NCBI GenBank assembly: GCA_023254015.1
Contig: JALQYS010000509.1
Coordinates: forward strand, 1-10,135
Origin: Paracoccaceae bacterium
Lineage (GTDB): Bacteria; Pseudomonadota; Alphaproteobacteria; Rhodobacterales; Rhodobacteraceae
Direction: 5' to 3'
DNA: 10,135 nt
Below the pieces are notes generated by a model. The model worked only from the letters and a program-made list of their open reading frames with translations, ran no database searches and had not been told where the DNA came from. Below, in pieces: positions 1 through 6,097 of this stretch. How positions within the stretch are numbered: the stretch's first letter is position 1; every line of letters begins with the position of its first letter. The position numbers and the translations under genes were made by a program.

Positions 1-419
1 GTACCGACTGGACCGTTGCGATTGACGACAAGAAGTACACCCCTCAGGAAGTTTCCGCTCGTATTCTAGGCAAGCTCAAGCGCGACGCTGAGACCTACCT
101 CGGTGACACCGTCACCGATGCAGTCATCACCGTTCCTGCTTACTTTAACGACGCTGAGCGTCAGGCAACCAAGGATGCCGGTGAGATCGCAGGTCTGAAC
201 GTTCTGCGTATTATCAACGAGCCCACCGCAGCTGCTCTGGCTTACGGTCTCGACAAGGGTAAGGAAGACGAGCTCATTCTCGTATTCGACCTCGGTGGTG
301 GAACGTTCGACGTTTCCCTGCTCGAAGTGGGTAAGGATGACGACTTCTCAACCATCCAGGTTCGAGCAACCTCCGGTGACAACCGCCTCGGTGGTGACGA
401 CTGGGATCAGCGCATCATC
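1..419 (+). CDS. dnaK: DnaK (Hsp70) internal fragment, foreign actinobacterial sequence
   Basis: Reading from base 3 gives about 139 residues of the Hsp70 ATPase domain, open at both ends. Visible landmarks are VITVPAYFNDAERQATKDAG, the INEPTAAALAYGLDKG stretch, the Hsp70 signature LVFDLGGGTFDVSLLEV, and ATSGDNRLGGDDWDQRII. DnaK is the cytoplasmic ATP-dependent chaperone working with DnaJ and GrpE. The insertion-free run KGKEDELILVFDLGGGTFDVSLLEVGKDDD and the DDWDQR ending are typical of Micrococcaceae and other actinobacteria, not alphaproteobacteria. Codon use (many T-ending codons such as ggt, gct, cgt, gtt) also differs sharply from the GC-ending codons after 420. After the II at 414-419 a DnaK should continue with an acidic/aromatic-Leu-Val stretch, but RRTFDQ follows, so homology stops there. 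This is a chimeric contig end, not a neighbour of the ectoine genes. Family identity is near certain; the genus (Rothia-like) is inference. Confidence 0.93.
405..419. other. Chimeric junction: DnaK fragment joined to ssd
   Basis: The 15 bases gatcagcgcatcatc read as D-Q-R-I-I in the plus-strand DnaK frame and as D-D-A-L-I in the minus-strand aldehyde dehydrogenase frame. Both readings fit their families. Left of the stretch only DnaK makes sense, and right of it only the dehydrogenase does. The two genes converge tail to tail and each is cut inside a conserved domain. This is what a k-mer-based misassembly or a template-switch chimera through a short shared sequence would leave. Confidence 0.85.
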
Positions 420-1589
420 CGGCGCACCTTCGATCAGTGTGGGTCGGTAGGCAAGGGCCAGATCGGGGTCTACCCCACCGCCGGTAACGATCCGGCCACC
501 GCGCGCCACCGCATCCTTGACTTGTTCCGCCACCTTTGCCAGCGCGCGTGCATGCATCAGCGGGCCGATGTCAGTGCCCGGCTCCAGCCCCGGGCCGACC
601 TTCAGCGCGGCGACACGCTCGGCCAACCTGGCCGAAAAGGCGGGCAGGATCGCACGTTCGACATAGATGCGATTGGCGGCAAGGCAGTCCTGGCCGGACG
701 TGGCGAACTTTGCATCCATCGCAATCTTCACCGCGCGATCCAGGTCTGCATCGGCAAAGACGATCAGGGGCGCGTGGCCGCCAAGCTCCATCGTCAGGCG
801 CTTCATCGTCGGCGCGCATTGCGCGGCGATCAGGCGACCGATCCCGGTCGAGCCGGTGAAGGACATCGCGCGAAGCCGGGGATCGGTGCACATGGCGCCG
901 ACGATAGTCGCCGCGTCGCCGGGCACCACGTTCATGACCCCCGCCGGCAGGCCCGCGCGCTCGGCCAGTTCGGCCAGCGCCAGCGCCGACAGCGGCGTTT
1001 CGGCCGAAGGATGCACAACACAGGTGCAGCCCGCCGCCAGCGCCGCCGCTACCTTGCGGGTGATCATCGCGGACGGGAAGTTCCAGGGTGTCACCACGCC
1101 GACCGGCCCCAGCGCCTCGCGCCGCACGATCATCTCGACATCGCGCAAATGCGGGGTGACGCTCTCGGCGTTCACGCGCAGCGCCTCGCCCGCGTACCAG
1201 TCGAGGAACTCGGCCGCATAGGCGATCTCGCCGCGCGATTCGGCGAGCGGCTTGCCCTGTTCCAGTGTCATGATCAGGGCCAGATCCTCGGTCGCGGCCA
1301 GCATCAGTTCGCCCCACTTGCGCAAGACGCGGGCGCGCTCCTGCGGCAGCCGGTCCCTCCAGGCTGGGAAGGCGGCAGTTGCCGCGGCGATGGCGACATC
1401 GGTCTCGGCCAAGCCCAGTGACGCCACACGCGCCACAGTCGCGCCGCTCGCCGGGTCGGTCACGGCAAAGTCGGCGGCGTCGGGGGAAGCGGTCCAGCGC
1501 CCACCGATATGGCCGAGCGTGCGCAGAAGCGTGCGGTCAGACAGGCGCGACAATGCGGCATGGGTGGAGAGCGGGGCGCAGGTGTTCAT
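405..1589 (-). CDS. ssd: NAD(P)-dependent semialdehyde dehydrogenase, C-terminally truncated (Ssd/DoeC-like)
   Basis: Aldehyde dehydrogenase superfamily, GabD-like. In ectoine degradation this partner (Ssd, DoeC) is assigned to oxidising aspartate semialdehyde to aspartate; that substrate is inferred from context, since succinate semialdehyde dehydrogenases look the same. From the chosen start, residues 167-171 are TPWNF (Asn170), 244-248 are FTGST, the general base is Glu268 in MELGG and the nucleophile is Cys302 in SGQDCLAANRIYV. The cofactor-contact motif usually written KPAxxTP is HPSAETP here, with His193 in place of the usual Lys. About 395 residues remain of a usual 480-490; the protein stops matching after APDDALI at the chimeric join. 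Start: the ATG at 1589 has GGAG 8 bases upstream. The frame stays open to 1688, but that adds 33 residues with no family support. It lies 121 bases downstream of asnC, probably co-transcribed. Confidence 0.87.
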
Positions 1590-1710
1590 CGGGCGGGCTC
1601 CAGAATGGCTTGCCCCGAGACTGCCGCAGCAAATACAGAGAAGGGGACCAAACTGACCCGTCGCCGTGGCCTGAATCACCTGCGACATGGGGGCGCCATA
1701 GAGAGATCCT

Positions 1711-2187
1711 CTATTCGCCCCCGAAGAGCGCCATTGGCAGCGCCCCGTCTTCCTTCACCACCTTGGTAACGATATAGGTGAAATAGCGATCGATTCCGAT
1801 TTCCTGCGCCAGCATCCGGTCGACCAGACGCTGATAGGCGTCGATGTCCTTTGCCACCACCTTCAGGAAATAGTCCACTCCGCCACCCACCGACCAGCAG
1901 GCGACAATCTCCTCCGTTCGTGCCACGGCACGCTCGAACCGCTCGAAGTCGGCCTGGCGGTGATTGGCGAGCGTCACCTCCACCAGCACGGTGGCGAAGG
2001 GGGCGATGCGCCGTGGCGCAAGCCGCGCGTGCCAACCTGCGATGACCCCCGCCTGCTCCAGCCTGCGAAGTCGCAGCCAGCAAGGCGTGGGCGACAGGCC
2101 GACCACTTCGGCCAGCTTCAGCTTTGTGATGCGTCCGTCCCTCTGCACAGCATCAAGGATACGCAGGTCGATCACGTCCAGTTTCAT
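1711..2187 (-). CDS. asnC: AsnC/Lrp-family transcriptional regulator (DoeX-like)
   Basis: This 158-residue protein has the normal Lrp/AsnC length and layout. It opens with LDVIDLRILDAVQRDGRIT, followed by a winged helix-turn-helix (about residues 21-48, KLKLAEVVGLSPTPCWLRLRRLE). Then comes the RAM ligand-binding domain with GGGVDYFLKVVAKD (101-114), where the family's G-x-Y/V-D turn binds amino acids between subunits. In ectoine catabolic clusters a regulator of this family (AsnC or DoeX) accompanies the pathway, and its partner gene here is ssd on the same strand. The start is ATG at 2187, with GAGG about 5 bases upstream; a TTG directly before it is less likely. It is divergent from enuR, with only 57 bases between the two starts, and its promoter would overlap the shared 28-bp module at 2225-2252. 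Family membership is near certain; the ectoine role is contextual. Confidence 0.9.
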   Translation of the reverse strand: MKLDVIDLRILDAVQRDGRITKLKLAEVVGLSPTPCWLRLRRLEQAGVIAGWHARLAPRRIAPFATVLVEVTLANHRQADFERFERAVARTEEIVACWSVGGGVDYFLKVVAKDIDAYQRLVDRMLAQEIGIDRYFTYIVTKVVKEDGALPMALFGGE

Positions 2188-2224
2188 CAAGGCCTCGCAA
2201 CTCTTTGTTTGCAGATTGATATGA

Positions 2225-2252
2225 AATTGTTCAGATTGGCAATCATGACAAT
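2225..2252 (-). promoter_or_regulatory. 28-bp module upstream of asnC-ssd, candidate EnuR operator and promoter
   Basis: Read on the minus strand this is ATTGTCATGATT-N10-ACAATT, ending 37 bases before the asnC start. The same pattern with one change in the 18 defined bases occurs upstream of ehuA (3683-3710) with identical N10 spacing. TTGTCA inside it resembles a -35 element; 17 bases on is AATTTC, a poor -10. The block also covers the probable enuR start codon (2245-2247), so binding could repress enuR and asnC together. MocR/EnuR-type regulators control such clusters; assigning EnuR to this site is inference. A direct repeat of CAGATTG (2212-2218 and 2232-2238, 20 bases apart) lies beside it on the plus strand. 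Confidence 0.6.
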
Positions 2253-3630
2253 CTGGATGCCAAATCCCGCAGATCTTTCACGACCGGCCTATCTGTCACT
2301 GGCCGAGCAGTTCGTCCGCGCCATCGAGGATGGCACCCTGCCGATCGGAAGCCGCCTTTTGCCGCACCGAAAGCTCGCCGATGCGCTGGGGCTTTCGGTC
2401 CAGACCGTCAGCCGCGCCTATGATGAGTTGATCCGCCGCGGCCTGGTCGCGGGCGAGGTCGGACGCGGCTCTTTCGTGCTGGGTTCGGGCGCCGAGGCGC
2501 GACAGCCCTACCTGCCGGAACGTCCGGGCAAGGTGATCGACCTGTCGATCCTGAAGCCCGTGGTCGAGGCGATGCATCTGGAACGGATGCGCGCGGGGTT
2601 TGCCTGGCTTGCCGAGAATCTCACCGCGCCTTCGGCCTTGTCCTTCCGGCCGAACATGGTGATGCCGCATCACCGTGCCGTGGCGACCGACTGGCTGCTG
2701 CGGCAGGGCATTCCGGTCGAAGCACCTGGCATTGTCCTGACGAATGGCGCCACGCCCGCCATTACGGCCGCCGTGATGAGCGTCGCTCCGCCCGGGGCGG
2801 GTGTGGCCGCCGAAGCCCTGACCCATCATCTGCTGATGCCGCTTTGCACCTATCTGGGCCTGCATCTCGAAGGCGTGGCGATGGACGAATTCGGCATGCT
2901 GCCCGCCGGACTGCACGAGGTGGCGCGCAAGGGGACAATCCGCGCCGTCTATCTGCAACCCAATGTTGTCAATCCTCTGGCCATGGTGATGCCCGCCGAC
3001 CGCCGCTCGGAACTGGTCGAGGTCGCGCGCCTGCACGACCTCGCCATCATCGAGAATGACATCCTGAACGTGATGATCCCCGACAGGCCCCCGGCTTTCG
3101 CCGCACTTGCCCCGGAACGCACGCTCCATATCGCGGGCTTTACCAAGATCACCGTTCCAGGGTTGCGCATGGCATATCTTCATGCGCCGCCGCGCTATGC
3201 CACAGCCATGGCTAACCGCCATCTGACCGCCAACTGGATGGCTACGCCACCGATGGCTGACCTGCTGTCACACTGGGTAGAGGACGGAACCGTGGCGGAT
3301 CTGGCGGCCTGGCAGGCCCGGGCCATGTCCGAACGCCATGCACTTGCATTCGAAGTCCTCGGGTCGGCAATGCCCGTCTGCCACGACAACAGCCTGCACC
3401 TCTGGTTGCCGCTGCCCGAAGACTGGACCGAGGAGAACTTCGTCACGCAGGCTCGGCATCGCGGCGTGGCCGTGGCGGCGGGCAATGCGTTCCGCGCCTC
3501 GGAGCGATGGCGTCGCGATGCGATTCGCATTTCGCTGGGATCGACCCGCGCCGAGGAGCTGCGCAGCGGGCTCTCCATCGTTGCGGCGATGCTTTCCGAT
3601 GTTCCCGAAGTGCTGCTGCCGACCATTTGA
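2245..3630 (+). CDS. enuR: EnuR, MocR/GntR-type regulator with PLP-binding aminotransferase domain
   Basis: The 461-residue protein has a GntR-type winged helix-turn-helix (about residues 12-80: YLSLAEQFVRAIEDG, then PHRKLADALGLSVQTVSRAYDELIRRGLVAGEVGRGSFV). A linker leads into a fold-type I aminotransferase domain (about 100-461). Lys301 in GFTKITVPGLR is the expected PLP Schiff-base lysine, close to the Lys302 I recall for Ruegeria EnuR. Asp272 in IIEND and Asn243 in QPNVVNP are the likely cofactor-side residues. Known EnuR proteins repress ectoine import and catabolic genes and are released by the intermediates N-alpha-acetyl-diaminobutyrate and diaminobutyrate; that function is assigned here from architecture and position directly before ehuA. 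The start at 2245 (MTIWMPNP) matches the usual MocR beginning; ATGs at 2221 and 2257 are in frame and none has a clear Shine-Dalgarno. Other MocR proteins look alike, so the symbol rests on context. Confidence 0.88.
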   Translation: MTIWMPNPADLSRPAYLSLAEQFVRAIEDGTLPIGSRLLPHRKLADALGLSVQTVSRAYDELIRRGLVAGEVGRGSFVLGSGAEARQPYLPERPGKVIDLSILKPVVEAMHLERMRAGFAWLAENLTAPSALSFRPNMVMPHHRAVATDWLLRQGIPVEAPGIVLTNGATPAITAAVMSVAPPGAGVAAEALTHHLLMPLCTYLGLHLEGVAMDEFGMLPAGLHEVARKGTIRAVYLQPNVVNPLAMVMPADRRSELVEVARLHDLAIIENDILNVMIPDRPPAFAALAPERTLHIAGFTKITVPGLRMAYLHAPPRYATAMANRHLTANWMATPPMADLLSHWVEDGTVADLAAWQARAMSERHALAFEVLGSAMPVCHDNSLHLWLPLPEDWTEENFVTQARHRGVAVAAGNAFRASERWRRDAIRISLGSTRAEELRSGLSIVAAMLSDVPEVLLPTI

Positions 3631-3682
3631 TTTCCGGGACCGAACCCCGAGCCGAGAAAAATTGTAATGAGATTATTTATCA

Positions 3683-3710
3683 ATTGACATGATTTGAAGT
3701 CGATACAATT
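3683..3710 (+). promoter_or_regulatory. 28-bp module upstream of ehuA, candidate EnuR operator and promoter
   Basis: ATTGACATGATT-N10-ACAATT, ending 32 bases before the ehuA start, lies in an AT-rich island within GC-rich sequence. It contains a perfect consensus -35 hexamer TTGACA (3684-3689). A 17-base spacer gives AATTGT as -10, while the better TACAAT (3704-3709) sits at only 14 bases, so the exact promoter is uncertain. CAATTG occurs at both edges (3681-3686 and 3706-3711). AATTGTA at 3660-3666 is the inverted partner of TACAATT at 3704-3710. The same module lies upstream of asnC. The most likely role is the main promoter and EnuR-binding site of the ehu-eut operon (inference). Confidence 0.65.
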
Positions 3711-3742
3711 GTCCCCGCAACATGCAGCCCGGGGAGACAGGC

Positions 3743-4528
3743 GTGACGGCACCGATCATCCGCATCGACAGACTGGAAAAGGCCTTCGGGGCGCTGAAGG
3801 TGCTGGACGGCTTGTCCTTCGACGTGATGCCCGGCGAGAAGCTCGCGCTCATCGGCCCGTCCGGGTCCGGCAAGACGACCATCCTGCGCATCCTGATGAC
3901 GCTTGAAACCATCACTGGCGGCCATATCGAAGTTTGCGGCGAGCAACTCTACCATATGCGGCGGGGCGACCGGGAACTGCCTGCGGACGAGGCGCACCTT
4001 CATCACATGCGCAGCCATATCGGCATGGTCTTCCAGCACTTCAATTTGTTTCCGCACAAGTCGGTGCTGGACAACATCACCCTCGCGCCCGTCCTGACCA
4101 AGGGTGAGCCAAAGGCGAAGGCCGAAGCGCGGGCGAAGGAGCTGCTTGAAATGGTGGGGCTGTCCGACAAGGCGCAGGCCATGCCGAGCCAGCTTTCCGG
4201 CGGCCAGAAGCAACGGGTGGCAATCGCCCGCGCGCTCGCGCTCCAGCCGCGCATTATGCTTTTCGACGAGGTGACCAGCGCGCTCGACCCCGAGCTTGTC
4301 GAAGAGGTTCTTCTGGTCATGAAGCGCCTCGCCGCCGAGACCGACATGACCATGCTTCTGGTCACGCATGAGATGGGTTTCGCCCACGAGTTCGCCGACC
4401 GCGTCCTTTTCTTCGACAAGGGGCACATCGTCGAACAGGGCCCGCCCGAGCAGATCTTCCGAAATCCGACGCACGAACGAACCCAATCGTTCCTGCGCAA
4501 GATCATCGCCGCAGGGCATCGCGTCTGA
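3743..4528 (+). CDS. ehuA: EhuA, ATP-binding subunit of ectoine/hydroxyectoine ABC importer
   Basis: This 261-residue cytoplasmic ATPase is of the polar amino acid transporter class. Numbered from the GTG start, Walker A is GPSGSGKTT (38-46), the Q-loop is Gln98 in MVFQHFNLFP, the signature is LSGGQKQR (151-158), Walker B is IMLFDE (171-176), the D-loop SALD (179-182) and the switch His209 is in VTHE. All catalytic residues are present, so it should drive import through EhuC and EhuD. It is the first gene of the importer block, 112 bases after enuR, and follows the 28-bp regulatory module. The GTG at 3743 was preferred to the in-frame ATG at 3722 because GGGGAG sits 6 bases before the GTG, while no ribosome site precedes the ATG. 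The GTG also gives the usual MTAPIIR-type beginning. Substrate identity comes from the linked EhuB. Confidence 0.92.
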   Translation: MTAPIIRIDRLEKAFGALKVLDGLSFDVMPGEKLALIGPSGSGKTTILRILMTLETITGGHIEVCGEQLYHMRRGDRELPADEAHLHHMRSHIGMVFQHFNLFPHKSVLDNITLAPVLTKGEPKAKAEARAKELLEMVGLSDKAQAMPSQLSGGQKQRVAIARALALQPRIMLFDEVTSALDPELVEEVLLVMKRLAAETDMTMLLVTHEMGFAHEFADRVLFFDKGHIVEQGPPEQIFRNPTHERTQSFLRKIIAAGHRV

Positions 4529-4556
4529 CCACAGCCCCAACAGAAAGAGGACCATC

Positions 4557-5375
4557 ATGAGAAAGACCCTTCTGACCCTTGCCTTGCTCGCGGCGCCCGC
4601 CACTGTCCTGGCAGAAACCCTTGACGACCTGAAAGCCCAGGGTTTCGTCCGCATCGCCATCGCGAACGAACCGCCGTTCACTGCGGTTGCCGCTGACGGA
4701 AAGGTTTCCGGTGCGGCCCCGGATGTTGCCCGCGAGATTTTCAAGCGCCTTGGTGTGCCCGAAGTTGTCGCTTCCATCTCTGAATATGGGGCGATGATTC
4801 CCGGCCTTCAGGCAGGGCGGCACGATGCCATCACCGCCGGGCTGTTCATGAAGCCCGAGCGTTGCGAGGCCGTTGCCTATTCCGAGCCGGTCCTGTGTGA
4901 CGCCGAAGCTTTCCTCGTGCCCAAGGGCAATCCCAAGGGGTTCAAGTCCTATGCCGATATTGCTGCCGATCCGACGGCGACCATCGGGGCTCCGGGCGGC
5001 GGAACCGAGGAAAAGCTTGCGCTCGAAGCCGGCGTGCCGCGTGACCGCGTGATCGTCGTTCCGGATGGCCAGTCCGGCCTGAAAATGGTGCAGGATGGCC
5101 GGATCGACGTCTATTCGCTGCCGGTCCTGTCGATCTCCGACCTGTTGACCAAGGCGAACGATCCCAACCTCGAGAAGATCTCTCCCGTCGAGGGCGCCCC
5201 GGTCTACTGCGACGGCGCGGCGTTCCGCAAGGAAGACACGGCGCTGCGCGATGCCTTCGACGCCGAACTGGCCAAGATGAAGGAATCCGGCGAATTCGCC
5301 GCCATCATCGAACCCTATGGCTTCTCGGCGGCAGCTGCAATGTCGACCAGCCGCGCCAAGCTCTGCGGCGAGTGA
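4557..5375 (+). CDS. ehuB: EhuB, periplasmic ectoine/hydroxyectoine-binding protein
   Basis: This 272-residue class-II-fold solute-binding protein (SBP_bac_3 family) has a signal peptide, MRKTLLTLALLAAPATVLA, probably cut after residue 19. It captures ectoine in the periplasm and hands it to EhuCD. The published Sinorhizobium EhuB pocket uses, from memory, Glu21, Phe24, Tyr60, Phe80, Arg85 and Thr133. Here the same residues occur with exactly the same spacing: Glu38 and Phe41 in NEPPF, Tyr77 in EYGAMIPG, Phe97 and Arg102 in GLFMKPER, and Thr150 in GGGT. The three aromatics form the cage around the ectoine ring and Arg contacts its carboxylate. This residue match is the strongest single evidence for the substrate of the cluster. 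Four cysteines (103, 114, 218, 270) could form disulfides. AGAGG lies 6 bases before the ATG. It starts 28 bases after ehuA and is followed by a strong hairpin. Confidence 0.95.
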   Translation: MRKTLLTLALLAAPATVLAETLDDLKAQGFVRIAIANEPPFTAVAADGKVSGAAPDVAREIFKRLGVPEVVASISEYGAMIPGLQAGRHDAITAGLFMKPERCEAVAYSEPVLCDAEAFLVPKGNPKGFKSYADIAADPTATIGAPGGGTEEKLALEAGVPRDRVIVVPDGQSGLKMVQDGRIDVYSLPVLSISDLLTKANDPNLEKISPVEGAPVYCDGAAFRKEDTALRDAFDAELAKMKESGEFAAIIEPYGFSAAAAMSTSRAKLCGE

Positions 5376-5382
5376 TCTTCTG

Positions 5383-5412
5383 CCGGATGGCGCCGCCAGT
5401 GGCGCCATCCGG
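5383..5412 (+). terminator. Intercistronic hairpin between ehuB and ehuC
   Basis: CCGGATGGCGCC (5383-5394) and GGCGCCATCCGG (5401-5412) form a perfect 12-bp, GC-rich stem with a 6-base loop, starting 7 bases after the ehuB stop. No run of T follows, so it is not a full intrinsic terminator. Hairpins at this position, after a binding-protein gene and before permease genes, commonly protect the upstream mRNA from 3' exonucleases or partly attenuate transcription, so that binding protein is made in excess. That role is inferred. Confidence 0.8.
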
Positions 5413-5439
5413 TCAACCTTGCGATGAAGGCTCCCCTAC

Positions 5440-6096
5440 ATGCCCGAATGGTCCGGATATCTGACCCTGATCCTTCAGGGGGCTCTGGTGACCGCCCAGT
5501 TGACGCTGTTCGGTTCCGTCCTGGCGCTGCTGGCGGCTTTCACCGCCGGGCTTGGCCGGATCGCACCCTGGTGGCCGCTGCGCTGGCTTGCCACGCTTTA
5601 CATCGAATTCTTCCGCGGCACGTCAATCTATGTCCAGCTGTTCTGGGCCTATTTCGTGCTGCCGTTCATGGGCATCAGCCTGTCGCCGCTGGCGGCTGGC
5701 GTGCTGGCGCTTGGCTTGAACGTGGGCGCCTACGCCGCCGAGGTAGTGCGCGGCGCGATCCTTTCGGTGCCGAAAGACCAGTATGAGGCGACGGTCGCGT
5801 TGAACCTGACCAAGGTCCAGCGGATGCGCCATGTGATCCTGCCGCAGGCGCTGCCCCTGATGCTGCCCACCTTCGGCAACAACGCGATCGAGCTGTTGAA
5901 GGCCACGGCGGTTGTCTCGCTGATCTCGCTGACGGACATGACCTTTCAGGCCCAGATCGTGCGGGCCCAGACCGGCAGCACGCTGGTGCCCTTTGCCATG
6001 ATCCTGCTACTGTATTTTGCCATGGCGCTCGTCATTTCGACCCTGGTGCGGAAGCTGGAGCGCCGGATGACGCGCGGCCTTGAGGGGGTGCGCTAG
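5440..6096 (+). CDS. ehuC: EhuC, permease subunit of ectoine/hydroxyectoine ABC importer
   Basis: This 218-residue inner-membrane protein is of the His/Glu/Gln/Arg/opine permease family. About five hydrophobic segments are visible, roughly residues 14-38, 62-82, 84-108, 148-170 and 184-204. The family hallmark FFRGTSIYVQL (57-67) precedes the cytoplasmic EAA loop at 115-137 (YEATVALNLTKVQRMRHVILPQA), which docks on EhuA. The loop's usual Gly is Asn122. The protein pairs with EhuD to form the channel. The start at 5440 is supported by GAAGG about 9 bases upstream and by the usual N-terminal length. It follows ehuB across a 64-base gap that holds the hairpin, and its stop is one base away from the ehuD start. 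Confidence 0.92.
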   Translation: MPEWSGYLTLILQGALVTAQLTLFGSVLALLAAFTAGLGRIAPWWPLRWLATLYIEFFRGTSIYVQLFWAYFVLPFMGISLSPLAAGVLALGLNVGAYAAEVVRGAILSVPKDQYEATVALNLTKVQRMRHVILPQALPLMLPTFGNNAIELLKATAVVSLISLTDMTFQAQIVRAQTGSTLVPFAMILLLYFAMALVISTLVRKLERRMTRGLEGVR

Positions 6097-6097
6097 G

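Noticed and set aside
327..1421. Long plus-strand open frame across the left junction, apparently a DnaK fused to an Arg-rich protein
   Set aside because: Only the first part is DnaK; after 420 it is the antisense shadow of ssd, Arg/Gln-rich with no family features, created by the chimeric join.
1590..1688. In-frame N-terminal extension of the aldehyde dehydrogenase from an ATG at 1688
   Set aside because: The extra 33 residues have no family similarity, and the ATG at 1589 has a good ribosome site and fits the usual N-terminus.
2296..3222. 308-residue minus-strand open frame inside enuR
   Set aside because: His/Arg/Gly-rich antisense of a well-supported gene in GC-rich DNA; no ribosome site or recognisable domain.
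3631..3660. Possible terminator after enuR (CGGG and CCCG separated by a few bases)
   Set aside because: The stem is only about four pairs with no T-run; readthrough from enuR into ehuA cannot be judged.
3680..4777. 365-residue minus-strand open frame across ehuA and the start of ehuB
   Set aside because: Antisense to two genes with complete motifs, and it would run through the ehuA promoter island; no domain seen.
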